From Prorocentrum cordatum (taxonomy: Eukaryota > Sar > Dinophyceae > Prorocentrales > Prorocentraceae), in NCBI GenBank assembly GCA_963575745.1, contig CAUYUJ010018321.1, positions 20,001 through 84,000 on the forward strand: a DNA stretch of 64,000 bases, written 5' to 3'. Made by a program: the position numbers and the translations under genes. Shown here in pieces: positions 44,591 through 52,833 of this stretch. Each line of letters begins with the position of its first letter. Within the stretch, counting starts at the first letter, position 1. Under the pieces are notes generated by a model. It searched no databases. It saw nothing but the letters and a program-made list of their open reading frames with translations, and was not told the origin of the DNA.

Positions 44591-46672
44591 TTAGCAACAT
44601 CGCGATTTGTATTCTACTGGCCAAATGCACGTGATGTCGTTCTCTATTTTCCTGTAAATCACAGGAGCTTTCAGCGAGGTCAGAGGCATCAGAACAGGGT
44701 CTGTATCATCTAAAAAGATGTGTCTGGAAAAACCTTCAGCGGCGTTCACATGCTTAGTTGCAAGCTGCTGGACAAGCACCTGCGACTCGCCATCGTCGCA
44801 TTTCACGTGAAACCACACTTGCATTGCTGCATGCATCCCGCCCGACCCCAGAAGTACGATATCACCGCGCTTGATGCGGCCGAAATCTGTCATGGCTTCG
44901 ATGCTGGAGACGGCTGTCTGCGTCCCAGGGCACATGCGTTTCAACGCATTCAGCAGCTTCTGTGTTGCTTTCGTTGGGTCGACTAAGCCAGGTGAAACAC
45001 GCATGGTCTTTAAATCGTGCGCGTGCTGCGCAGTGAGTTGGACCATGAGAGCCTTCTCTGGCCCCTTCTTGCACATGTGGTCTTTGGCGAAACGTTTTAC
45101 GTTTTTGTGCTTGCGTTCCTGGACAAAGCAACTGAGCGACCCATGTTTTTCAAACATTTCTGGCAAATGTGTTGCCATATGGTGCTTATACACCCAATAG
45201 CTTTCACCATATGCGTCCTGATGGCACCGAAGATGTTTCACTATCGCTGACTCTATCTGCGCGGTCGTGACTGGAAGCCGCCGCGCCGCCGTGATGATTA
45301 TGTCAACGGCATCTTGCAATGCCAGCATACTTGCGATCTGGGGGGCCACTTGATCCGATGAAGGATGCATGGCAATTACTTGCCGAATATACCTGCACAA
45401 AACAGGCAACGCAGAGATCTCTTCTGAGGCACTTGCTTGGAGCTCACCAGTCTCCCATACAGTTGCGGCTGAGTGGTGTTTACTCGGCCACGTCCACTTC
45501 ATGAAATACTCATGCAACTCCATTGCATCACACAAACACTTGAACTGCGCATGCCCTAAAAGTGCTTTTACTTCTCTGTCGAATATACCAGACACAAAAT
45601 AAATATGCATCCAGTCAAAGCAAATGAATGACGCAGGGAGATATCGCAAACCTGGGTCCAGCGCTATGTGTTCGGGGTGGAAGTTCCATCCTTTGTGCTG
45701 TGTGATGGTCGTGTACTGCCCCTCTGAAAACTCCCCCCGCTGATATTTATCCCAATCGGGCCGAAGTCGTTCCAGGATCGCGATGATTGTCGCGTCATCG
45801 TTTCTGCGTATCTTTGACGCATCCAAGCACGCGTGTGTCACAAAGAAACCAGATATACCATATGTCAAATAATCAAACTTTCTATTCAAGACGTTGCGAC
45901 ATAACGCACAGGGCTTGGAACCAGCGTGCCCTTTGTTCATGTGTAGTTCCCGCAATGCCTCTTCGTCCCCTATGACGCACGACAGCTTCGCGACGATCGT
46001 CGCGTGCGACGTTGCGTCGCCGTTCTCTGACACGTCTAATGTAACACCGCTCGTCTCAAAATTGAAACCACCAGCAGAATTAAAAAAAACTTCTTTGAGG
46101 GTCATCTTGATGCACTGCCCGATGCCACCTGGGATGCTTTTTATTTTTGCGCACCGCGCAGTGCTAAGCGTGAACCACGCATCTTCGTTACCCAAGGACT
46201 CGTCGAACTCAGCGAACGACCAGTAAACAGCATCAACCCCCCGATAATCTTTCCCCTTCGCCAGGGGGTCTCGCGGTGAAATACCATCGAAATATAAAAT
46301 GATGTGCCACGGCGACGCCAAGCTGCATGGGTGCTCCTGAAGTGAGCGGCGAAACATCTCCCTGACTGGAGCGCTAGCCTTGCAGCAGGAATACAAAAAT
46401 GGCCCAGGACAGCACACCCAGTTCTCGAAAGTTCTACCACTGACTAAAGGCGTGTCTATGCAACGCAAGACGTTCCCATATGCGTTCGACTCTTTGGCAA
46501 TGATGTTTTCGTTTGCCCTGTATTGTGAGCTCCGTGAAATATTGTCGGGCAACCCATGGTCTCGCACATATTTTAGGACACCCGACAGAGCACGCTGTGA
46601 CAGGTATGAGCCCCTGTGGAGCTCCACCAGCGCCTCATCCGCCTTGCGTTTCCTGGCGGCGGACGCGGCCAT
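44591..46672 (-). CDS. DDE-type transposase-like protein, dinoflagellate type
   Basis: 693 codons from the ATG at 46672 (Met-Ala-Ala-Ser-Ala). The frame is open further upstream to 46825, but that stretch is translated short repeats, so I chose the later Met before the charged ARKRKADEAL segment. Candidate catalytic acidic residues are the Asp of LYFDGISPRDPL, the Asp of CFDWMHIYFVSGIFD (resembling the D-x-M-H…G block of CACTA/Plavaka-type transposases) and the Glu of CFVQERKHKNVKRF. A CALC pair lies between the first two blocks. The block DAWFTLSTAR and overall layout recall a transposase family abundant in dinoflagellate genomes; that comparison is from memory. It has a companion gene upstream on the same strand (47114-48520). 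The superfamily assignment is tentative; transposase-like is likely. Confidence 0.6.
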   Translation of the reverse strand: MAASAARKRKADEALVELHRGSYLSQRALSGVLKYVRDHGLPDNISRSSQYRANENIIAKESNAYGNVLRCIDTPLVSGRTFENWVCCPGPFLYSCCKASAPVREMFRRSLQEHPCSLASPWHIILYFDGISPRDPLAKGKDYRGVDAVYWSFAEFDESLGNEDAWFTLSTARCAKIKSIPGGIGQCIKMTLKEVFFNSAGGFNFETSGVTLDVSENGDATSHATIVAKLSCVIGDEEALRELHMNKGHAGSKPCALCRNVLNRKFDYLTYGISGFFVTHACLDASKIRRNDDATIIAILERLRPDWDKYQRGEFSEGQYTTITQHKGWNFHPEHIALDPGLRYLPASFICFDWMHIYFVSGIFDREVKALLGHAQFKCLCDAMELHEYFMKWTWPSKHHSAATVWETGELQASASEEISALPVLCRYIRQVIAMHPSSDQVAPQIASMLALQDAVDIIITAARRLPVTTAQIESAIVKHLRCHQDAYGESYWVYKHHMATHLPEMFEKHGSLSCFVQERKHKNVKRFAKDHMCKKGPEKALMVQLTAQHAHDLKTMRVSPGLVDPTKATQKLLNALKRMCPGTQTAVSSIEAMTDFGRIKRGDIVLLGSGGMHAAMQVWFHVKCDDGESQVLVQQLATKHVNAAEGFSRHIFLDDTDPVLMPLTSLKAPVIYRKIENDITCIWPVEYKSRCC

Positions 46673-46689
46673 GGTTTCAGCCCAAATGG

Positions 46690-46965
46690 CTACAGACTCG
46701 ATAACGATGCCAATGCGCATCATAGGATGCATGCGTCGCGTTATGGTAGGGGCACGCTGCATGATGCATCTGAATGCAGCGAGGCGATAGATCACAACAG
46801 AAGTGCACGTTGCATAACGATGCATATGGCATGATACGACGTCGCATCAGAAGGACATGTAGGTGCATAGTGATGCATACGAAGTGCGACGGTAGCTCGC
46901 GAGAGAAAGGAGTGTTGCATATTGATGCATGCGACTTGCGATGAAAAGATCGCAACAGACTTGTG
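46690..46965. repeat. Short TGCAT…ATGCAT repeats upstream of the transposase
   Basis: At least three units containing TTGCATAACGATGCAT, GTGCATAGTGATGCAT and TTGCATATTGATGCAT begin near 46812, 46862 and 46915, about 50 bp apart, with further GATGCATs down to 46725. They lie just upstream of the minus-strand transposase start and could be promoter elements or transposase-binding subterminal repeats. Confidence 0.5.
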
Positions 46966-47113
46966 TTTTAGACATCATGGTGCAACGTCATACAAGCACG
47001 AGGGAGTTCGTCGATGTGGCGCCGCCCACCGCCGCGCTGCAGCTGCGATGCGAGCTCCCAGCCCTGCTGGTCCTCAACAACCCCCTGGTCCTCCCCCTCC
47101 CCGCGTCGAGCAC

Positions 47114-48520
47114 CTAACACTTGGCGTCGATCCACGCCAGCGCCGCGCTCCAAGCCTCAATGCGATTCATCGTCGCATTGCGGTCGAAGCGGACGCGGCG
47201 ATCTGCCCTCCCCACAACGGCCCTGAACACCTTCTGTGAAGGCTTGTAGATCACGTAGCCGCACCTGTACGGCGTGTTGCACTCGCACGTCGGCGGCTTG
47301 GGCAGCACGGCGGGCTTTGGCACGGCAGCCGCGGGTCGCCGCATGGCAGGGGGCCGCGCCTTCTTCATTGGCACAGCCCCCTCGGCGTCTTCGACGCCTG
47401 CCCCGCCCTCGGCGTCACCGACGCCTTCGCCAGCCGCGGAGGGGCGCTTCCTCGCCTTGGCGGTCTTGGCCTTCTTGGCGAGGAGCGCCCTGAGCTTCTC
47501 CTCCTCGTCGGTCAGGTCTGGCTCGGGCTCATCATCGCGCGGCTCATCGCGCGGCTCCTCGCGCGGCGGAAGCTTCGGCTCCTGCTGCGGCTCCTCGCGC
47601 GGCGGGAGCTTTGGCTTCGGGGGCTCCAGCTCCACGCGCGGCTGCGCAGGCGGCTCGGGCGGCCTGAGAGCCGCGGCCGCCGAGTTGGCGAAGAGCGCCG
47701 CGCACAGCGGTGCACCGAACAGGGCCTGCATGACTTGCAACTGCCCGCCAGCCGTAGGGTCTGGGGCTGTCATTGGGGGCGCTGCAGCTGCAGGCGAGGT
47801 CTTCGCCGCGCAACGCCTGCTCGACTTCCTCACGTAGTCTGGCGCGTCCGTCTGGATCTCCTCCAAGGCGGGCCCATCGTCCTTGTAAGCTGATTTCCAC
47901 CACGGCTCAGCCGACATGTCCTCGATGCGGTCGAAGTTCCACACCGTGGCGTACCCAAGCGTGGACCAACCCTTGCACGTGATGGCCTTGGAGATGGCAC
48001 CCTTCACCTCTCCGAGGAGCCTGAGCCAATCGCCCCCATGCCCCTTGCCGCTGCCCCACGCCACGAGCGCGGCCATCTTGCCCTTGGAGCTCTCGGAGAG
48101 CGTGTGGGCGCCGATCAGCTTGCACCGAGCGGCGACCAGGCGTATGCACGCCTTCTCACTCAGGTCGCCGCTCTTCAGCGATTTGATCTCGCTCGCCGTG
48201 AAGACCCTCGATGCAATGCTAATCTCTTGCCATTGCTTGGATCCGCCTGGCATTGACAACATGCCTGTCTTGGTCCCGACGCTCTGGCACAAGCGTGCGA
48301 TGTTCTCTTGAGTCCAAGTGTTCAGCGAGTGCTCCCTGATTGTTTTCACCAAGGCTGTCGCCTCGTCAGTACTGATCTGTGACAGGTTGTTGATCTTCAT
48401 GAGGAGGCTGTCGTACTGGTGCTGGGCCACGGCTGATGGGCACAGGCCACATGCGATTTGTGTCGATACCCACTCTGACATGTGCTGCAGTTCCGCGCGG
48501 AGGTTCGGAACCGTCGTCAT
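47114..48520 (-). CDS. Unrecognised protein with Pro/Glu-rich middle and Cys-containing C-terminus
   Basis: 468 codons from ATG at 48520. The N-terminal half (~1-230) looks globular, with helical segments and SLNTWTQENIARLCQ and GKGHGGDWLRLLGEVKGAI. Residues ~250-400 are low complexity (Ala/Pro, then repeats of PPREEP, then Lys/Ala with RKRPSAA and KKARP, which could act as nuclear localisation signals). The C-terminus has CECNTPYRCGYVIY and a basic GRADRRVRFDRNA. I recognise no family. It lies upstream of the transposase on the same strand, 288-440 nt away, and may be the second protein of the same mobile unit. Its start codon lies in the loop of an 18-bp hairpin. Confidence 0.6.
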   Translation of the reverse strand: MTTVPNLRAELQHMSEWVSTQIACGLCPSAVAQHQYDSLLMKINNLSQISTDEATALVKTIREHSLNTWTQENIARLCQSVGTKTGMLSMPGGSKQWQEISIASRVFTASEIKSLKSGDLSEKACIRLVAARCKLIGAHTLSESSKGKMAALVAWGSGKGHGGDWLRLLGEVKGAISKAITCKGWSTLGYATVWNFDRIEDMSAEPWWKSAYKDDGPALEEIQTDAPDYVRKSSRRCAAKTSPAAAAPPMTAPDPTAGGQLQVMQALFGAPLCAALFANSAAAALRPPEPPAQPRVELEPPKPKLPPREEPQQEPKLPPREEPRDEPRDDEPEPDLTDEEEKLRALLAKKAKTAKARKRPSAAGEGVGDAEGGAGVEDAEGAVPMKKARPPAMRRPAAAVPKPAVLPKPPTCECNTPYRCGYVIYKPSQKVFRAVVGRADRRVRFDRNATMNRIEAWSAALAWIDAKC

Positions 48521-48540
48521 AAGACGACAGTTCCGAACCT
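48501..48540. promoter_or_regulatory. 18-bp hairpin enclosing the start codon of the 468-codon gene
   Basis: Left arm 48501-48518 (AGGTTCGGAACCGTCGTC), loop ATAA (48519-48522), right arm 48523-48540 (GACGACAGTTCCGAACCT). The arms match at 17 of 18 positions. The minus-strand ATG (48518-48520) straddles the loop and first stem pair. In mRNA this would present or hide the start codon; in DNA it is a strong palindrome. Confidence 0.6.
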
Positions 48541-49558
48541 TCGCGCCTCGCGCCTCGCGATAGGTCGCGCCTCGCGAAAGATCGCGCCTCGCGATAGATC
48601 GCGATCGATCGCGATCGAGCCCAAATGGCTATGCGACGCGGGCCTGTGTGATCTATATTCGAAACGGGAACCCGACACCAACTGATGCCAACTTGCAATG
48701 CCCCACGCATCGAAGATTGGTTTCGGATGGCAGTGCGAGTCTACCACCTGCAACGGGTTGCATGCATCTTGGCATACATAGAACCGACGCGTATATGGCG
48801 ATGTAAGTGTTGCCGCGTCGCGTATCCCCGCCAGCCCATCCGACTCGAACGAAGAGCGCAGACCACCTGCAGTTGTTATCATCATATGTCTCATCATCAT
48901 TTTCGTTAAGTGCGCGCGCGCTGATGCCGAGGGGACGGTCCAAGACATCACTCACAGAACTGGCGTTCTGGATTTAACCTCACCAGTCGGGAGCATCCCA
49001 AAGTCGCGATCCTCCGTATCCTCCTCCTCTTCCGCCTTATCCTCCTCATCTTCCCCTCCTCATCCCCCTCCTCCTCCCCGTTGCGGCCTTGGGGCTCTAT
49101 ATGTGGTTCCTATTGGGGTTTTGGTGCTGCGTCATCCTACAGATATCGTGAGGCGTCGGATGATCCTATGACGCGAAAAAGCGGAAACGCATAGCACCAA
49201 TGCCATTCAGAGTGCGAAGCAGTTGTGAGGGAGCGATGGGGGGGGGGGCACGGCTTAGTAGCGTAGTAGGATGGGCAAGAGCATCAGCACCAGCAGCAAC
49301 AGGAGGACAACGACGAGGAGGGACGAAGAGGGAATGATGTGATGGGGAGGACGAGGATGGGGATGAGGATGAGGATTGGGAGGGAGGGGGGAGGAGGAGG
49401 CGGAGGAGGAAGGAGGAGGAGGAGAAGGGGGAAGATGAGGAGGGGGACGAGGCACCTGCGCTATCATGCCGACATTATCATCCCAGACTCATCTTGCATT
49501 GATGCATGCAGGTTTTTTTCTCTGACCCCTCCACCCGTCGTCCGTCGCCCCCACGCCC
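48541..49558. other. Spacer with TCGCG palindromic repeats and purine-rich tract; no gene seen
   Basis: 48541-48620 is a run of CTCGCGATAGATCGCG-like short palindromes, ending in GATCGCGATCGATCGCGATC. 49000-49080 is pyrimidine-rich, 49320-49450 is purine-rich (GGA)n. Short frames are present in every direction but none looks coding. Confidence 0.5.
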
Positions 49559-49996
49559 CTAGCGGGCATCGCGCTCGGCGCGCGCCAGCTCAGTCTCGGC
49601 CCGAACGTGGGCCGCGCTCGCATCATCTGCGTCGAGCAGCGCGTTCATCCACGCGTCCTTGCTCTTCAAAAACGCATTGAACCTCTTCTCTGCCTATCGG
49701 GGGGGGGAGGGAGGGGGGCGATCGCACGGAGGCGGGTGGGACTGGCGACACCGATGGGGCCATTGACTAAGGGGGTGGGCTCGAGAGCCCATCCCCTCCC
49801 CCCTGGCCTCGAGGGGCCCTTGTGTTGTTGTTAGTTAACAACCGCCTGCCTTCTTCTCAGCCTGCGTCTTCGCTGCTTTGGCATGCTTCAATGCCGCCTT
49901 GGCAGTCTTCACTGACCGCTGGCGTTCCTGCTTTTCATCCTGCAGCTCAAAGCGCACCTGCGCTTCCATCGCGATCGTCTTCGCTGATTTTCCCAT
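49559..49996 (-). CDS. Small two-exon helical protein s1
   Basis: Inferred gene: exon 1 49996-49850 (ATG at 49996; 49 codons, MGKSAKTIAMEAQ… to …TQAEKK); intron 49849-49694 (156 nt, starts GC, ends AG); exon 2 49693-49559 (AEKRFNAFLKSKDAW … RAERDAR, stop TAG). Total 93 residues, almost entirely charged/Ala-rich helix. Unspliced, the frame hits TAA four codons beyond the junction, while exon 2 is an open coding-like segment ending in a stop. The intron is phase 0 and flanked by AGGCAG at both ends (AAGAAG|GCAG and GATAG|GCAG), as for gene s2. C-terminal similarity to s2 (LLDA…VRAETELARA versus LLDN…VDRANNRLVEA) supports both. Function unknown. Confidence 0.55.
49694..49849 (-). other. Inferred GC-AG intron of s1
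   Basis: Minus-strand sequence begins GCAGGCGG and ends CGATAG, with a short direct repeat AGGCAG across both boundaries. Non-GT donors and repeated boundaries are known features of dinoflagellate introns. It contains a G-rich run (C/G homopolymer near 49700-49710). Confidence 0.45.
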
Positions 49997-50405
49997 GGGC
50001 ACGTGAACCACAAATGGGGACGCGTAAGCCACGCGTGAACTGGTTCGCAAAGGTGGGCGAATGAACCACAAATGCTGCTGACGGTTTGCCAAACGTTCAG
50101 CCCCGCCATCGTTGGCGACATGTAGTAAGCTGGGGGGGGGGGGGGCGCGAGAGGTGTGAACAGGAGAGGGGTCGAGATGAGGAGGCGGCTGGGGGTGGAC
50201 ATGCAACGGGAGTGCCCGATCACGGCGTCGATGTAGTGTGGGGGGGGGGGGGGGTATGAGTAGGGCAGTGATGTGTGATCACATGGTTGGCACTCATGCC
50301 ATGCGACCGCGTCGCAGACTACATGCGTTTTCACGCAGCCGAGTTGGTTGAGGGCTGAGAGAACGCAGCTTGTAAGCTGCGGCGCGCGCGCGTGTGTACG
50401 CGACT
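49997..50405. promoter_or_regulatory. 409-nt divergent intergenic region between s1 and s2, with two long G runs
   Basis: It separates the head-to-head genes s1 and s2 and should hold both promoters. It contains G14 at 50132-50145 and G15 at 50240-50254, each preceded by GATGTAGT or CATGTAGT-like sequence, and a CGCGCGCG run near 50385. No TATA-like box is obvious. Confidence 0.4.
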
Positions 50406-51161
50406 ATGCCTGCCATGTCAGCCGACTTGAAGGCGCTGCGTGCCAAGCGCCGCAAGGAGGACACGGAGCACTTCAATGAACGGTTGGATACCCTGATCAG
50501 GCACAAGCAGCATTGCCAGAATATGTCCAAAACGGCGGACCGCAAGGCAGCCAGTATCTCATGCATGACATGTTGCAAGTGGTTGCAATCCATTCACGTC
50601 GAAATATACTTGCTGATTAGAGCATAAACGGTTGGGCATCACCCGATGCAGTTGTATGCATGTTCGGTTGTGTTGAAACGCATTGCAATCGGCTGCGAGT
50701 AGTTCGCGTCGAAGGGCGCACTTGTGACACTAGGGGGGGGGGGGGGGGGCGTTGAGGCAGCGCCCAATGCAGTCGTATGCATGCGCGTTCGGTTGCGTTG
50801 ACACGCAGATATGTACTATCATGATGTCAGGGTGTGAAATTGGTTGTGTAATGGCTTGGCGTTGCGACTGTGGTCGCATGGTCTCAAGCGGCTGGGCGAA
50901 CGGTCGCACTTAGCAACGGCGTGTCAACGCCACGTCTGAACCCCGTCCATGCCCACTCGAAAGGCAGACGCTGCATACAAGAAGATGGAGAAGCTCGTGA
51001 AGAAGGCGGAGCAGGCCGCGGATTCGTTCACGTTGCTCTTGGACAACGCCAAGATGTGTAAGGGTGCGGTTGATCGGGCGAATAATCGCCTTGTGGAGGC
51101 AGGTGCTGCCGATCGTGCGCGGGGGCGCAAAGCCTTGGGTATCGGTGAATACGCCGCCTGA
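50406..51161 (+). CDS. Small two-exon helical protein s2, paralogue of s1
   Basis: Inferred gene: exon 1 50406-50546 (47 codons, MPAMSADLKALRAKRRKED … SKTADRK); intron 50547-50963 (417 nt, GC…AG); exon 2 50964-51161 (ADAAYKKMEKLVKKAEQ … KALGIGEYAA, stop TGA). Total 112 residues, charged and helical, probably coiled coil. The intron is phase 0 and lies at the position equivalent to that in s1, again with AAGGCAG at both ends. Exon 2 can alternatively be read from ATG 50949, which would give a 70-residue single-exon protein. Function unknown. Confidence 0.55.
50547..50963 (+). other. Inferred GC-AG intron of s2 with internal duplication and G17 run
   Basis: Contains two diverged copies (about 50636 and 50754) of a ~50-bp segment with ATGCAGTTGTATGCATG and GTTGACACGCA, separated by a G17 run (50733-50749). 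The boundaries carry the same AAGGCAG direct repeat as the exon junctions. Confidence 0.4.
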
Positions 51162-52317
51162 GTGTGGGTGTCGGGGCGTGCTTAGATGGGGGCTCGTTGG
51201 GGTTGTGCGTGCAAACGCATGTATGCGAGCCTTCAGGTTCTCGTTGCAGCTTTTCGCGCGATAAAGCACCCTGCGGAGAGACCGATGATACGAATACGAA
51301 TGAGGACGAGGAGAAATAAGAATAGGATGAGGAGGGTTAGGCGGTGGAGGTGAATGAGACGGAGAAGGAGGATGATGGGGGTGAGAATGGTGAGGAGGGA
51401 TAGGGAGGAGGAGAAGGAGGACGAGGATGAGGAGAAGGGGGAGGGCGAGCAGGAGGAGGAGCAGGATGAGACGCCCCCGCCGTCGTCTCCGCCGCCGTCG
51501 AACTCGTCGCAGCCAACTCGTCGCCGCCAACTCTTCGCCGTCGCCGTCGTTATCGCAGCCGCCATGGCAATTACTCCTCCTCATCTTCTTCCCCCTCCTC
51601 CTTCTCCTTCTCCTCCTCCCCATCGTCCCCCTCTTCCTCCGCGTGCTCCTTGTCCTGCTCCTCCTCATGCTCCTCCTCCTACTCCTCCTCATCCTCGTTG
51701 TCGTTCAATCGTGGTCGTCACGGTGGCCGCCGCCCCCCCCTGCACCGCGCGCGCAGATGACGGCGCAGGCGACGGCTTCGACGGCGACGGCGGGAACGAG
51801 GAGGAGACATGCTGAGAATGAAGAGGGCGAGAATGAGACGGAATAAGAATGAGGAGAATGAGGATGATGAGGAGGAGAATGAGGATAAGGAAGAGGAGGC
51901 AGAGGAGGAGGAGGAGGTGGGGGAAGATGAGGGGGATGATGAGGCGGAGGAGAAGGAGGAGGAGGAGGAGGCGGCGGCGGCGGAGGAGGAGGCGGAGGAG
52001 GATAAAGGTAGGAGGGGGAGGGTGAGGATGAGGGGGAGGATGGGCCTTCCCCTCCTCCTCCCCCTCCTCGCCCCCCACCTCCTCCTCAGAATCTCCCCCC
52101 CTCTCCTTCTCCTTGTCCTCCTTCTCCCGCGCGTCCTCCTCTCATCCCACTTCCCCTTATTCTCGCTCACGCCACGCTCATGCATCTCTTATCAACATGA
52201 TCCAGCGCAGCCGCGGGCAGCGCAGCCAAGCAGACGAGCCAATTCTAGGCACAACGTCGACCACGAGCGAGATGGAGACCCTCGAAGTTTACTCTAAACA
52301 TGAGCTCAAACCCTTGG
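51162..52317. other. Purine/pyrimidine-rich low-complexity region, no gene supported
   Basis: Long (GGA/GAT)n and (CTC/CTT)n stretches alternate at about 51300-51470, 51560-51700, 51790-52010 and 52040-52150. Open frames here encode Glu/Asp, Arg, Ser or Leu runs on one or other strand and are composition artefacts. Confidence 0.6.
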
Positions 52318-52612
52318 TGTCGTATGTCAGAATCTCACATGCGACAAATCTGTCGTATGTCAGAATCTTACATACGACAAATCTGTCGTATGTCAGAATC
52401 TTACATACGACAACGTTGTCGTATGTAAGAATCGTACATACGACATCTCGCTCTTATATATCATAAGGATTCTATTAACACATCCGTCGTATGTTAGAAT
52501 CTTACATACGACAACGGTGTCGTATGTAAGAATCTTACATACGACAACTTTGTCGTATGTTAGAATCTTACATACGACAACTGCGTCGTATGTTAGAATC
52601 TTACATACGACG
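52318..52612. repeat. Two blocks of four 29-bp palindromes at exact 33-bp spacing
   Basis: Units start at 52318, 52351, 52384, 52417 and, after a 68-bp step, 52485, 52518, 52551, 52584. The consensus half is TGTCGTATGTAAGA, its inverse TCTTACATACGACA, with one central A; spacers are 4 bp. Most units differ only by single changes in the left arm (GTCAG, GTTAG, GTAAG). Between the blocks is AT-rich DNA with TATATATC. It lies downstream of the stop of the minus-strand KGYD gene. Confidence 0.85.
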
Positions 52613-52833
52613 ACCTTCACCATAATAGATCATCCCCGACGGAGGAGAGGCAGCGCGCGGTCTAGAATGAACTCCACGCCTGCTGCCGCGCTGGTGGCGG
52701 CACATTAATGCAGCAGCGGCGGCTTCGGCGCCGCTTTGGTAGTGATTCTGGCGCTACTGCAGATCAGCGGCGAACAGCCGCCTCCGCCCAGATGCCGGGA
52801 GGAGGAACACATTACATATCCAGTTCTTGGCCC

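Noticed and set aside
48517-48951. Minus-strand 144-codon frame upstream of the 468-codon gene
   Set aside because: It runs through the hairpin and the TCGCG palindromic repeats, and shows no conserved or coding-like composition.
51354-52297. Glu-, Arg-, Ser- and Leu-rich frames in the purine/pyrimidine tracts
   Set aside because: Composition artefacts of (GGA)n/(TCC)n DNA, with no conserved or globular segment.
52318-52612. CRISPR-like array (repeats of constant period)
   Set aside because: The units are palindromes separated by only 4 bp, with no spacers of unique sequence, and the context is eukaryotic.
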